This document shows, one piece after another, positions 24,641-35,627 of a DNA stretch of 64,000 bases; position 1 is the first letter of the stretch, and every line of letters starts with the position of its first letter. The position numbers and the translations under genes were made by a program. The notes beneath the pieces are model-generated. The model ran no database searches. It had not been told where the DNA came from and worked only from the letters and a program-made list of their open reading frames with translations. Origin of the DNA: Amaurobius ferox (Eukaryota > Arthropoda > Arachnida > Araneae > Amaurobiidae); NCBI GenBank assembly GCA_951213105.1, contig OX578147.1:128112322-128176321 (forward strand), in the 5' to 3' direction.

Positions 24641-25249
24641 TAATAGACCAAATTTCACGAAATGGGGTAGATAAGTCCCTTGTGGGTTACCCTGGTGCTG
24701 ATTAGATTTTAGTACCATTCGGGAAGAAAGAACCCGTCTTTTTTTTTTTTGCGAAATAGCCCGCAAAAAATGTCTGTATCCACCCTAACTAAAGAACTAA
24801 TAAACCAAATTTCATAAAATGGGGTGGATAAGTCACTCGTGGGTTACTCTGGTGCTAATTAGATTTTAGTATGATTCGGAAAAAGGAACCTGCTTTTTTT
24901 TGCTAAATGGCCAAAATCTAAAACAAAAGATTACGCATGTTTAAATATATCAATTAAATGTTTGTTTTATACGTAAATTTTGATGAAGCAAAGAATAAGA
25001 CAAACTCCATTACTCTTAAATTGATTAGCCGTTCTCGAGATATTTAAGTTTTTTCGCATTTTCATAACGCCACCTTCGGAAATACGCCCAGTTACCAAAT
25101 GAAAAAGGAAACTGGATTAAGAGTATAAATACGTGTCGTTGCAAACAAAAATGCGTGTTATTTAGTGCAATTAATCTGAATTTAATGAATTATTAATGAG
25201 AAAATGAATTTAAGTCTGTAGGTAAAGTCATATGTTGCTCACGTCAGAT
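24641..25249 (-). repeat. Dispersed repeat family C, truncated copy
   Basis: Has GGGTTACCCTGGTGCTGATT, GCGAAATAGCCCGCAAAAAA, the duplicated GGTGCTAATTAGATTTTAGT unit, and the end AAAGTCATATGTTGCTCACG. The hairpin end is missing; it abuts the PLE fragment. Confidence 0.75.
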
Positions 25250-25374
25250 TTTTAGAACTAATTGACAATTTTTACTTTCTCATGTTATTGAATTTTTGAA
25301 CTTTAGAATGTTTAGAGTATATATATAGAGAGAGTTAGAGAAAATATAGTATAGAAAATTTTGGAATTTTAGTA

Positions 25375-26215
25375 TAGAGAAAGTGCTATTTTCATGAAAA
25401 TTTCCGATTTCGAGATTTTGATGCCAGTATATGTTTTAGGATCTCCTGAATATGTTTTGACTATTTTTGGAGTGATGTCCGTCTGTCTGTGGCTCCATTT
25501 CTTGTGCACATGATAGCTGCCACAAATATTATTGGATTTTCACGAAATTTCTGCTTTATTAGCGAAAAATTTAGAACTAGATAGCATTTTTTTTTCTTCT
25601 TTAATTTGATCAAAAACTTCGAAATTTATTCGAAATTTTATATTTTCATAACATGGCAACATAGGACAAAATTTAACACAATGATGCATTAAAGGGGTTA
25701 TTTATGGTTCAATTATCGGGAAACTTGAATAGTTTCAAACATTTAGTGAAAGATATATAATTTCTGTGTTGCATAAAAATATATAATTTTTTGTATACAG
25801 TTTTTGTGTTTGTGACATTAGGGGGGGGGGGGCTAAAATAACGCCATAAACCATCCTCGGGAGGGGCGTATAATATCAAACTTGGTATCCATTGGTAATC
25901 AACACTTACTATTTTTTACTTTTATCTAATTTTGAGAATTTTGTTTGAAAACCGCGTAATATCACGAGAACGATTCGCTCTAGTGAATGGATCTCTTTTG
26001 TTTGAAAAAGGATTTATAGTTATTATTAATGAAAGCCCTGAAATTTTATGATTTAAAAATAATCATTCGAAAATTAGGGAGAGCGAAGGGGGGGGGGGGG
26101 GGAGTCATGTGAATATTTTATTACTTTTTCCAGCCCTTTGAAATGAAGGGTGAAATGCTATAATTGCGATTATTTGGAACAACGATAAAGATTTTTCAAA
26201 TTTTTATTTGTAAAA
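25375..26215 (+). repeat. Dispersed repeat family E, copy 1
   Basis: Shares with 30325-30905 the phrases TTCATGAAAATTT, GATATTTTGATGCCA (with changes), GATGTCCGTCTGTCTG, ATAGCTGCCACAAATAT and GATTTTCACGAAA in the same order. Contains G10 and G14 runs near 25820 and 26090. Non-coding. Confidence 0.7.
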
Positions 26216-26303
26216 TTTGCAAAAAATAATGAAACACATACACAAACTTTCTAAAGACAGGATTTCGGCATGAGAAAGTCAATTTGAAAAACACCCTTGT
26301 TAA

Positions 26304-26808
26304 TTTTCTCTAGAAAGACATAAAGGTGTCCAATACCAACACACATACACACACAAATTTGATGTGGACAGCACATGACTTTACATAATGCAATGATTTT
26401 ACTCCTTTAACAGGCCAATAATGATGCATAAGATCCACAGAAAAATTATTTTGGCCTTGAATTAACACGGCATAAATTAAAATTGAACTCTTTTGATAAC
26501 TTACGCGTCCAGACAAAGTTGAATTATTTATACTCACGTGCTAAACCTTCACGTTCATTTTCTCTAGAAAGACACAAAGGTGTCCAATGCCAACACACTC
26601 ACACACATAAATCTGATGGGGACAGCACGTGACTTTTCCTACAAAATGCAATGATTTCACTTCTTTCACAGCTCAAATAATGGAGTACAAGGTCCACAGA
26701 AAAAGGATGTTGGCCTTGAATTAGCACTGCATACATTCAAATTGGGATAACTTACGAGTCCAGCTAAAGTTGAATTATTTATACTCACGCGCAAAACCTT
26801 CACCAAAT
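26304..26808. repeat. Tandem duplication of about 254 bp
   Basis: Unit 1 (26304-26557) and unit 2 (26558-26808) both begin TTTTCTCTAGAAAGACA and carry AAAGGTGTCCAAT, a CA-rich tract, a family-B-like TCTGATGTGGACAGCACATG (with changes) and TTGAATTATTTATACTCACG. Non-coding. Confidence 0.8.
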
Positions 26809-27300
26809 TGCAATTAATAGTTAATGAGTGTCTCGTGAAACAAATGACTATTGTTGAATTCTTCGGCATCAAAATACGAAATCGGTACATAAAGTACTTT
26901 CACTCTTGAACTGAACGGACTAGATCCATGAGAATGATGTTAACTGATTTGTTGCATAATATTGCATGTGGAAAGTGAACATGTATGACGATACTTACTA
27001 TTTTTTACTTTTATGTAATTTTAGGAATTTTGTTTAAAAAACGGGCAATATCTCGAGAACGATTCACTGTATTGAATGGATCTCTTTCGTTTGCGAAATT
27101 ATTTATAGTTATAATTAATGAAAGCCCCCGATATTTTCTGATGATTTAAAAAAAAAATCATTCGAAAATTGGGAGAGGTAGGGGGTCTTGTGAATATTTT
27201 ATTACTTACTAAATAAATAGTTTTACAGTATTCATGGAACGAAATTACTTTTGAAGCGCTTCATTCCTTCGTGACACACACACACACACATTGAACGATT
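26809..27300 (+). repeat. Diverged family-B-like segment
   Basis: The phrases GAACGGACTAGATCCATGAG, AATGATGTTAACTGATTTGT and AAAGTGAACATGTAT correspond to the middle of family B. A (CA)n tract follows at about 27275-27290. The terminal hairpin is not present. Confidence 0.6.
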
Positions 27301-27583
27301 CTTTTGAAATTTGGTAGCCACTGTTGCAATATGAAATTTGTCACATCTGTTTCCATCGATAAACGCCACTGCTCACATCGACTTTTCATGAGATAGAAGG
27401 ACGGGAAAGTCTTCATCTTTTTCAAATATGCATTTATAGAAATCACAAATTTTTTTTAACATATAATTATGATGTAAGCAAATATTTGAAAGTAAAAAAT
27501 ATAAAAATATTTTTTAAATGCTCGTTTGCCGTTCTCGAAAAAATGAACGTTTTATGACCTAAAATAAAGGTACGGCAACCGGA

Positions 27584-28475
27584 GGCCCACATGCAAGCTT
27601 CATAGAGTTTTATGCCACCCTCATACAACCTTTATTATGACGCCGTCATGCAACCCTTATTAGAGTTTTATGCGGCCCGCATGGACCCTTATTAGAGTTT
27701 TATGCTGCCCTCATGCAACCCTTATTAGAGTTCTATACGGTCCGCATGCAACCCTTATTAGAGTTCTATTCTGTCTGCAAGAAACCCTTATTGGAGTTCT
27801 ATACGGCCCACATACAATCCTTATCAGAGTTCTATACGGCCCGCACGCAGCCCTAATTAGAGTTTTATGCGGCTCGCATGAAACCCTTATTAGAGTTTTA
27901 TGCTGCCCTCATGCAGCCTTTATTAGAGTTTTATGCCGCCCTCATGCAACTCTAGAATTCTATACGGTGCGTATGCAACCCTTATGGTTTATGCAGCCCG
28001 TATGCAACCCTCATTAGAGTTTTATGCTGCCCTCATGCAACCCTTATTAGAGTTCTAAACGGCCCGCATGCAACCCTTATTATATTTTTATGCGGCCAGC
28101 ATGAAACCCCTATTAGAGTTTTATGCCGCCCTTAATGCAACCCTTAATACAGTTTTATGCCGCCCTCATGCAACGCTTATTAGAGTTCTAAACGGCCCGC
28201 ATGCAACCCTTATTAGAGTTTTATGCGACCCGCATTGAAGTTCTATGCTGCCCTCATGCAACCCTTATTAGAGTTCTATACGGCCCGCCTGCAACCCTTT
28301 TTTTCTATACGGCCCGCATGAAACCCTTATTGGAGTTCTATACGGCCCGCATACAATCCTTATTAGAGTTCTATACGGCCCGCATACAACCCTTATTGGA
28401 TTTCTTATACGGCCCACATACAGCCCTTATTATAGTTCTATACGGCTCGCATGTAACCCTTATTAAAATTTTATA
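27584..28475. repeat. 33-bp minisatellite
   Basis: About 25 copies of a unit like CTTATTAGAGTTCTATACGG followed by CCCGCATGCAACC. Because 33 is a multiple of 3, open frames at 27670-28017 and 28201-28527 read an 11-residue repeat (TLIRVLYGPHA). Unit-length slips and frame changes between blocks argue against selection for a protein. Confidence 0.9.
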
Positions 28476-29034
28476 TGGCTGGCGACATCTCCGAAACATG
28501 TGTGCATTATGTGGCTTTAAAGTATAATTACAATAAATAAAATTAATAATTTTAATTTGAAATAAAAATTTGGGATTTTAAATTTAAAATCATGTTATAT
28601 TGGATCGTTCAATACGAAATCAATATATTGAGTTCCCTGTATTGAAAATGGTATTCCTGAATATTATACGACGATTAGCTTGACGAGGCAGAAAGTGTGC
28701 TAGTTTCCGTTTTTGAATGTTAGAAGTATGTCTTAAGAAGCCTATCTTGTAAGTTAAACGACATATGCAAAGATATGAAAAATTAACATTTTTCATAATT
28801 TTAAATTATAAAATCTTTCTTTTTTAAACGGTTTAGAAAAAAAAATATTATTATAATGCATTTTGGAAATTGTTATTTTTTCCAGTCGTATTTATTAAAT
28901 TTGATATCTCGATTTTATTTTATCGAATTTTTGGTCAAATAATATTCAAATTAAATTCCAGATTTACACATTAAAATACGTTTTTAAATAATTTTACATT
29001 TCTTCTAAAATTATTATATCGAAAAACTACTAGT
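28476..29034. other. Unassigned AT-rich stretch
   Basis: No gene or shared repeat seen. Confidence 0.5.
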
Positions 29035-29946
29035 TACTTTCCATATATACATAAGGTATAAGGAAAGTATTGTGACGTGGTCGAAAATTCGAATTCGAGT
29101 TTTCGACGGAACAGCACGTTTCAAGCATCCCTGATCACGAATCAAACATTTTTGAAGTGATGTCTGTGTGTGTGTGTGAAAGTATGTGTGTGTGTGTCAG
29201 TGAGTCTGTAGAGACGATAACTGACGAATGAATGGACCGATTCGAACGAAATTTAGTACAAAAATCACAATCCGTAAACACTGGAAGCTTATTGTTTTTA
29301 TACGCAATCGAATGTTCAGAACCCTCCTAAATTTTCGAATGAAATTTTGAAAAAATCGTCAGAAAATCAAAACCTCTAATAAAGTTACGCGAATAGACAT
29401 TTCTTATGTAATTTTTCATTAGAAAACGATTGACATAAATTTTAGAACACTGACATGAACCGTTCTCGAGATATTGTACATTTTTCAAAAAAATTATCAA
29501 AAAGTCATATAAAATAAAAAAAAATATTTCCTATTGAGAAACATGTTCACTTTTCATATGTAATACCATGAGATAAATTGGGTGACACCAATCTCGTGGA
29601 TCTAGCTCGTTCCATTCATGAAAAAAGATACTTTGAGTAATACTTTTGTATTTGAACGCTAATAGTCATTTATCTGCTGTAAGAATAACTTATTTCTTAG
29701 TGCATAACACTTGGCGAGATTTTGGCGACGAATTTGGCAGAATGTCGCCAACTTGGCGACTTTGTGAAATGTTGTTAAATTAACGAAAATCTCGCCAAAT
29801 GGATAAAAATGACGACTAATTGTCGAAAATTCAATATTTTGGAAAGAATATTAGTATCTACTATAAGATAAACCTATTTTTTTTACTGTAAAAGTAGTAA
29901 ATGCATTACATTATATAAGGAAAGTCATGTGTTGCCCACATCAGAT
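29035..29946 (-). repeat. Dispersed repeat family B, full copy
   Basis: Minus-strand copy: starts TACTTTCCATATATAC (hairpin end), a GT microsatellite at about 29162-29198, internal palindrome near 29708-29797, and ends GTGTTGCCCACATCAGAT followed by T-run. Confidence 0.9.
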
Positions 29947-30324
29947 TTTTTTTTTTTTGTAATTGCAACCCTAACTTAAAAATTCAAACGATAAATGGCC
30001 TCGTGAGTGCAAAAAAGGGGCCTACCCCTGAGCTAAAATATAAAAAATTATAGAAGATTAAAAGACCAGTATCAAATGAGTCAATATTTTTCACTTACTT
30101 TCTCCAAAAATTGATTGACACAGTCGTTCTGGAGGTACGGAGGGCCGGTCTCGGAAATATTATATACTTTTTCCTACCAGGAGTAGAGCGATGCTTGGTT
30201 TATATCTATTGAAAGAATTAAGGGACTGAAGTGGAATTGGATTTAATTACAACAGTTTACAATGAGAAGCAATCTATTGCTTTTAATAATTTGCTAATAT
30301 TTATTTTCTCATACGTAGTATTCA
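29947..30324. other. Unassigned stretch
   Basis: No coding or RNA signal recognised. Confidence 0.5.
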
Positions 30325-30905
30325 AAAAGTATTGTTTTCATGAAAATTTTCAATTTCGATATTTTGATGCCAATATGTGTTTTAAGACCTCCTGAACATG
30401 TTTTGATTATTTTTAAAGTGATGTCCGCCTAACTGTCTGCCTGCGATCAATTTATTGTATACAAGATAGCTGCCACAAATATGAATAGATTTTCACGAAA
30501 CTTTATATCCGGCTTTGTTATCAAAAAATCTAGAATTAAATAGAATGTTTTTAAATTCGAGCTAAAAGTTCGAAGTTTATTTGAAATTTTATATTATTTT
30601 AAGATGGTAGCATAGGTCAAAATTTGACATAATCATGCATAAAAGAGTTTATTTATGGCTCAATGATCACAAGACTTAATAGTTTTAACCATTGTTCTGA
30701 AAAAAAAAGCCGCGATGCAATTTTTCTGTTCGTGCTGTTATTAGCTCCCCTTGGGGAGGGGGAGCGGGAGTTACGACCCGGGAGGTACATTGTCAAGTTT
30801 GATATCAATTGAAAGATTTTTTCAAGCCTTTTCAAGTGAAAGGTAACATGTTAGAATTGTGATCATTCAGACAAACAATGCAGATTTTTCAAATTTTTTC
30901 TTGGT
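30325..30905 (+). repeat. Dispersed repeat family E, copy 2
   Basis: Direct-orientation relative of 25375-26215, diverged; includes GATGTCCGCCTAACTGTCTG and CAAGTTTGATATCAATTG. Confidence 0.7.
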
Positions 30906-32002
30906 AAAAAAAAAATTATTGAAAATATTTGGGGGAAAACAAAATATCACAAGTTACTTAAAATTTACGTGAAGAACGCGGGTATCCGATACAATGCGAG
31001 TCTCCAGTTCTGGCTGCTAAATATTTTTAAAATTTCAAATCGAATAAGGCACATTTCACAGATTTTTAAAAATATCCTTTAAAGTATATGAATGATGGTT
31101 TTACAGAGGTTTCAGGAACATATTTTCAAAATTATGAATTCTAAATTTCACAGTGGCATAAAAAATATATATTTTTATCGAATTAAGATTAAAGTTAATC
31201 CATACATATTTTTATACGTTTGGTTTATTTTGTTCATGCCACGCGATTGCAATGTATACGTCTTTGAACGATATTATACAATTTCATTTTTATCGATATT
31301 ACACAATTTGATGTTTCATACCATTACACAATATCATTTTTATCAAGATTATATGTTTAGCAACGCAACATTTAAAACATTCAACAATTCTAACGAAAAC
31401 AGACGATTATCTAAATTGGAGAGTAACAATTAAGTTTTGTTTTGCGGACGGTGGCAACAGAGCAGAGTAAAAACAATTGAAGCGAATTGGAATGGAGTTG
31501 AATGAAATGAAACGGGGAAGTGGCAGGAGAGTTGCCGGCCCATGTAGCGAATGCAAATTTAAAAAAAAAAAAAATTGAAAGACCTATATTTTTCCAAAAA
31601 TAGAGCAGCGATGCTTTTCAAGCCCGAAATGAGAACAGAGTCTATCTACCTACCTGCAAACTTATCCAAGCGGGAAAAGGATGAATAGCGGAGTAACTTC
31701 CTCACAGAATCGGTGACGGCAACATGCCTCGGATGTTGAACACACGCTAACTGCGAAAAGCGATGCGAGCTGAAGTTGATGCCCAGAGAATAGATGCTGG
31801 CTTATGATTGGATGCATCGGGAATGGTGCGTCATGCGCCTGTCCTTGTGTTTCAGGTTCTGTGCTCCTTTGCTGGTTTGAACTTGGAAGGATTTTGATGG
31901 GAGATAAATTAGCTTCACAGAGAAATTGCGGTCATTAAGAGATAGAATGATCACACTCAAACACGTGCATAGGACAATCATATATAAATATATATACAAA
32001 AA
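30906..32002. other. Unassigned stretch, over 1 kb
   Basis: The frame at 31092-31433 (ATG, 113 codons) is AT-rich without a domain and includes a repeated phrase around ATTACACAATTTGATG, so I do not call it. 31436-31800 is less AT-rich but shows no recognisable exon. Confidence 0.45.
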
Positions 32003-32914
32003 ATCTGATGTGGGCAACACATGACTTTCCTTATATAAATCAATGAATTTACTACTTTTACAGTTAAAAAAATGTTATTCTTATAGTAGATACTTATATT
32101 CTTTCCAAGATATTGTCTTTCAATTAGTCGTCATGTTCATTGATTTAGCGTCATTTTTATCCATTTGGCGAGATTTTTGTTAATTTGGTAATAATGAAAA
32201 ATATCGCCAAGTTGGCGACATTCCGCCAAATTCGTCGCCAAAATCTCGCCAAGCGTTATGGACGGAGAAATAAGTTATTCTTACAGCAGATAAATGACTA
32301 TTGGCGTTCAAATACAAAAGTATTACTCAAAGTATCTTTTGTCACGAATGGAACGAGTTAGATCCACAAGAATGATGTCATCCAATTTATCGCATGGTAT
32401 TACATATGAAAAGTGAACATATTTCTTAATAGGAAATATTTTTTTTATTTTATATGATTTTTTATAATTTTTTTGAAAAATGTACAATATCTTGGGAACT
32501 GTTCATGTTAGTGTTCTAAAATTTATGTCAATCGTTTTCTAATGAAAAATTACATAAGAAATGTCTATTTGCGTAACTTTATTAGAGGTTTTGATTTTTT
32601 GACGATTTTTTCAAAATTTCACTCGAAAATTTAGGGGTGTTCTGAACATTGGATTGCGTATAAAAACAATAGGCTTCCAGTGTTTACGGATTGTAATTTT
32701 TGTATCAAATTTCGTTCGAATCGGTCCATTCGTTCGTCAGTTATCGTCTTCACAGACTCACTGACACACACACACACACACACAGACATCACTTCAAAAA
32801 TGTTCGATTCGTGATCAGGGATGCTTAAAACGTGCTCTCCCGTCGAAAACTCGAATTCGAATTTTCGACCCCGTCACAATACTTTCCTTATACATTATGT
32901 ATATAAGGAAAGTA
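32003..32914 (+). repeat. Dispersed repeat family B, full copy
   Basis: 912 bp, the same length as the copy at 29035-29946 but in opposite orientation. ATCTGATGTGGGCAACACAT start, internal palindrome 32166-32252, (CA)n near 32763-32784, hairpin end TATATAAGGAAAGTA. Confidence 0.92.
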
Positions 32915-33040
32915 AAAATAGATTTCAAGGAAGTATAAAGGTGTTGACATTTATACCTTCTATGATTTTAGTTGAATTTATAGTACATCAGGATTGAGTG
33001 TGAAAATATTAAAACGCGGTAAGAATTCGAGCCCACTAAG

Positions 33041-33216
33041 TTATTAAAACAATTTTATTTAAACCTAGAATTGAAGTGGACTTTACATTGTGCTTCAAAT
33101 TTTAGATCGAAGTGCAACTTCTGATCCGCACAACTTCCTGTGCTTCTGTTTACAGGGTGGCGCCTGATTCATTGCAGCAGTCCAAGAATTGAAATCATTG
33201 TCATAAGTTATAGGGT
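33041..33216 (+). repeat. Segmental duplication, unit 1
   Basis: Contains ACAATTTTATTTAAACC, ATTGAAGTGGACTTTACATT, AGATCGAAG, ACTTCTGATCCGCAC, TTTACAGG and GAATTGAAATCATTGT, matched in order by 33873-34080. The unit is followed by a tRNA-like sequence. Confidence 0.65.
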
Positions 33217-33264
33217 TGCACTAGTTATAGGATGCTCACTTCAACGTCTAGAAGGTGCAATTTC

Positions 33265-33336
33265 ATCCCAATATCTCAACGACAGAGCGTCAGTCGGCCA
33301 ACACGAAAATCCGCGGTTTGAGTCTCGGTTGGAGCA
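33265..33336 (+). repeat. tRNA-like sequence, copy 1
   Basis: 72 nt aligned position by position with 41635-41706. Shares CTCAACG.CAGAGCGTC, the B-box-like GGTTTGAGTCTC and the 3' flank TTGGAGCAGCAAGGTTCTTT. Acceptor pairing is decayed, so this is a tRNA-derived pseudogene or SINE head rather than a working tRNA. Confidence 0.65.
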
Positions 33337-33620
33337 GCAAGGTTCTTTACAATGGCGCCTGAATGAATGCAGGATAGTGCAGTGATGTTGGAGGTCTGAA
33401 AGTTACCCTAGTGCAATTAGTGCATATTCTTTAGACTTTGGCATATTGGGCGCCGATTTCAAAATCGGGAGAACGACGACCACGCAGAATAGTAATCTGG
33501 GTAAAAATAGCAGCATCAAGAGGCTAACCTGAAATAAAAATCGCAGGAGGTGGTCAGTCAGATTATCAATCTGACATTTGAGGGAGGAGAATGCAGATTC
33601 CGACAAGAGCTTGCAATTGC

Positions 33621-33692
33621 GTCCCAGCAACTCAACCGTAGAACGTCGGCTGGCCGGCATGAAGATCCGCGGGTCAATTTTCGGTTGTGGTA
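33621..33692 (+). repeat. tRNA-like sequence, copy 2
   Basis: 72 nt. GTCCCAG start, CTCAACCGTAGAACGTCGGC, GGGTCAATTTTC, and the same 3' flank TAGCAAGGTTCTTTAC. B-box and stems are degraded relative to the 41.6-kb copy. Confidence 0.65.
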
Positions 33693-33872
33693 GCAAGGTT
33701 CTTTACAGTGTTTTAGATAAAATTCCAATTTCAGTGGTTTTAAAACCTCCGTTATGCACTGCATCTAATCTGAGAGTCAAGTTAATAGGGAACAGCTGTA
33801 AGGAAATAATGTCTCAGCGAAGAATCGACCCCTTCGATCTTGGAATGATTGAAAAACGTCATAGCCATTGAT

Positions 33873-34160
33873 CTACAAAGACAATTTTATTTTTTTCTAA
33901 AATTAAAGTGGACCCTAAATTATAATCCTTTAGATTTCAGATCGAAGAAAACTTCTGATCTGCACTTGTCCCTCATGTGTTTGTTTTTATTTATTTATAT
34001 ATTTTTATTTTTTTTTCTTTACAGGATATCATGTCATCGCAACACTCCATGAATTAAAATCATTGTTATGGATTGTAGAGTCTTGGGAAAATTTCAACTT
34101 CAGTGTTATTCGGACCTCAATTACTCACTGCATCTAATCTGGAAATTGCAGAGAATCTAT
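33873..34160 (+). repeat. Segmental duplication, unit 2
   Basis: Matches 33041-33216 up to about 34080. The rest (34086-34160, CACTGCATCTAATCTGG) matches 33719-33775. The whole 33.0-34.2 kb block is therefore two or more diverged copies of a tRNA-containing unit. Confidence 0.6.
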
Positions 34161-34186
34161 CTCAAAAGGAAATAGAACAGTACTAT

Positions 34187-34320
34187 TACTTTCCTTATAT
34201 ACATAATGTATAAGGAAAGTATTGTAACGGGGTCGAAAATTCGAATTCGAGTTTTCGACGGGAGAGCACGTTTCAAGCATCCCTGATCATGAATCGAACA
34301 TTTTCGAAGTGATGTATGTG

Positions 34321-34362
<42 letters not shown>

Positions 34363-34405
34363 TATGTGTGTGTGTGTGAAAGTATGTGTGTGTGTGTGTG
34401 TGAAA

Positions 34406-34444
<39 letters not shown>

Positions 34445-35212
34445 AGTGAGTCTGTGGAGACGATAACTGACGAACGAATAGACCGATTCGAACAAAATTT
34501 GGTAGAAAAATCACAATCCGTAAACACTGGAAGCTTATTGATTTTATATGCAATCGAATATTCAGAACCCCCCTAAATTTTCGCGTGAAATTTTGAAAAA
34601 ATCGTCAAAAAATTAAAACCGCCAATAAAGTTACGCAAATAGACATTTCTTATGTAATTTTTCATTAGAAAACGATTGACATAAATTTTAGAACGCTAAC
34701 ATGAACCATTCTTGAGATATTGCATATTTTTCAAAAACATTATCAAAAAGTCATATAAAATAAAAATAAAATATTTCCTTTTGAGAAACATGTTCACTTT
34801 TCATATGTAATACCATGCGATACATTGGGTGACATCATTCTCGTGGATTTAGCTCGTTCCATTCATGAAAAAAGATACTTTGAGTAATACTTTTGTATTT
34901 GAACGCCAATAGTCATTTATCTGCTGTAGGAATAACTTATTTCTTCGTTCATAATGCTGGGCGAGATTTTGGCGACGAATTTGGCGGAATGTCGCCAACT
35001 TGGCGACATTTTGAAATGTTGCCAAATTAACGAAAATCTCGCCAAATGGATAAAAATGACGCTAAATCAATGGAAATGACGACTAATTGTCGAAAATTCA
35101 ATATCTTGGAAAGAATATTAGTATCTACTATAAGAAAAACCTATTTTTTTACTGTAAAAGTAGTAAATTTATTGCATTATATAAGGAAAGTCATGTGTTG
35201 CCCACATCAGAT
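34187..35212 (-). repeat. Dispersed repeat family B, full copy with long (TG)n
   Basis: TACTTTCCTTATATACATAA hairpin start, (TG)n blocks spaced by GAAAGTATG at 34315-34442, internal palindrome 34970-35046, and end TGTTGCCCACATCAGAT. The 1,026-bp length, against 912 bp in other copies, is due to microsatellite expansion. Confidence 0.92.
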
Positions 35213-35627
35213 TTTTTTAATTTGAAGTTGCTTTCACTTAATAAATTATGCCTGTGGATGTAAGTATGTCCTATGTTAAAGGAGATATCAGTGTGACCAA
35301 GATAGAATATTACAGTTACATAAAAATTAGCTTTACGATCAGTGTTTCTTTCCGGCATACCTCCGGGGGGAATAAGCCCTCCCAGAGACGAGTATTCGCT
35401 CCCTCCGGAGACATTTTATGTCAACCTAGTTTCTATTTATGTGACACAGCATTTAGATATACACTGGAGGAAAATAAAATCCCAACACCAAGAAGAAATT
35501 AGTTTAGAGGAATGAAATTTAGACAAAGCAATTGTGTAGGTAATATATTTATTTGATTAAAGTTTCAAGATCACAGGTTAAAGTATATGCGCGAGAAGAC
35601 CCATTTCAAATGTGAAATGGTGGTACA

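Larger units (their letters stand above)
22006..24645 (-). mobile_element. Canonical Penelope-like element, 5'-inverted and interrupted
   Basis: The 3' UTR (22006-22330) contains GAGCGCTTTCGGACGTATAT and CCCTTTATCAATGGC, wording typical of PLE ends. The ORF remnant runs to 24503 on the minus strand, interrupted by repeat family B at 22446-23365. The upstream RT part is present but inverted on the plus strand (about 24496-24640), as twin priming would leave it. It then meets repeat family C. Confidence 0.82.

Noticed and set aside
27584..28475. CRISPR-like array
   Set aside because: The repeats are contiguous without unique spacers, in a eukaryotic setting; it is a minisatellite.
34157..34576. 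Frames rich in Thr-His or Val-Cys around the GT microsatellite
   Set aside because: Microsatellite translation within repeat family B; the same phrase appears in every copy near its CA tract.
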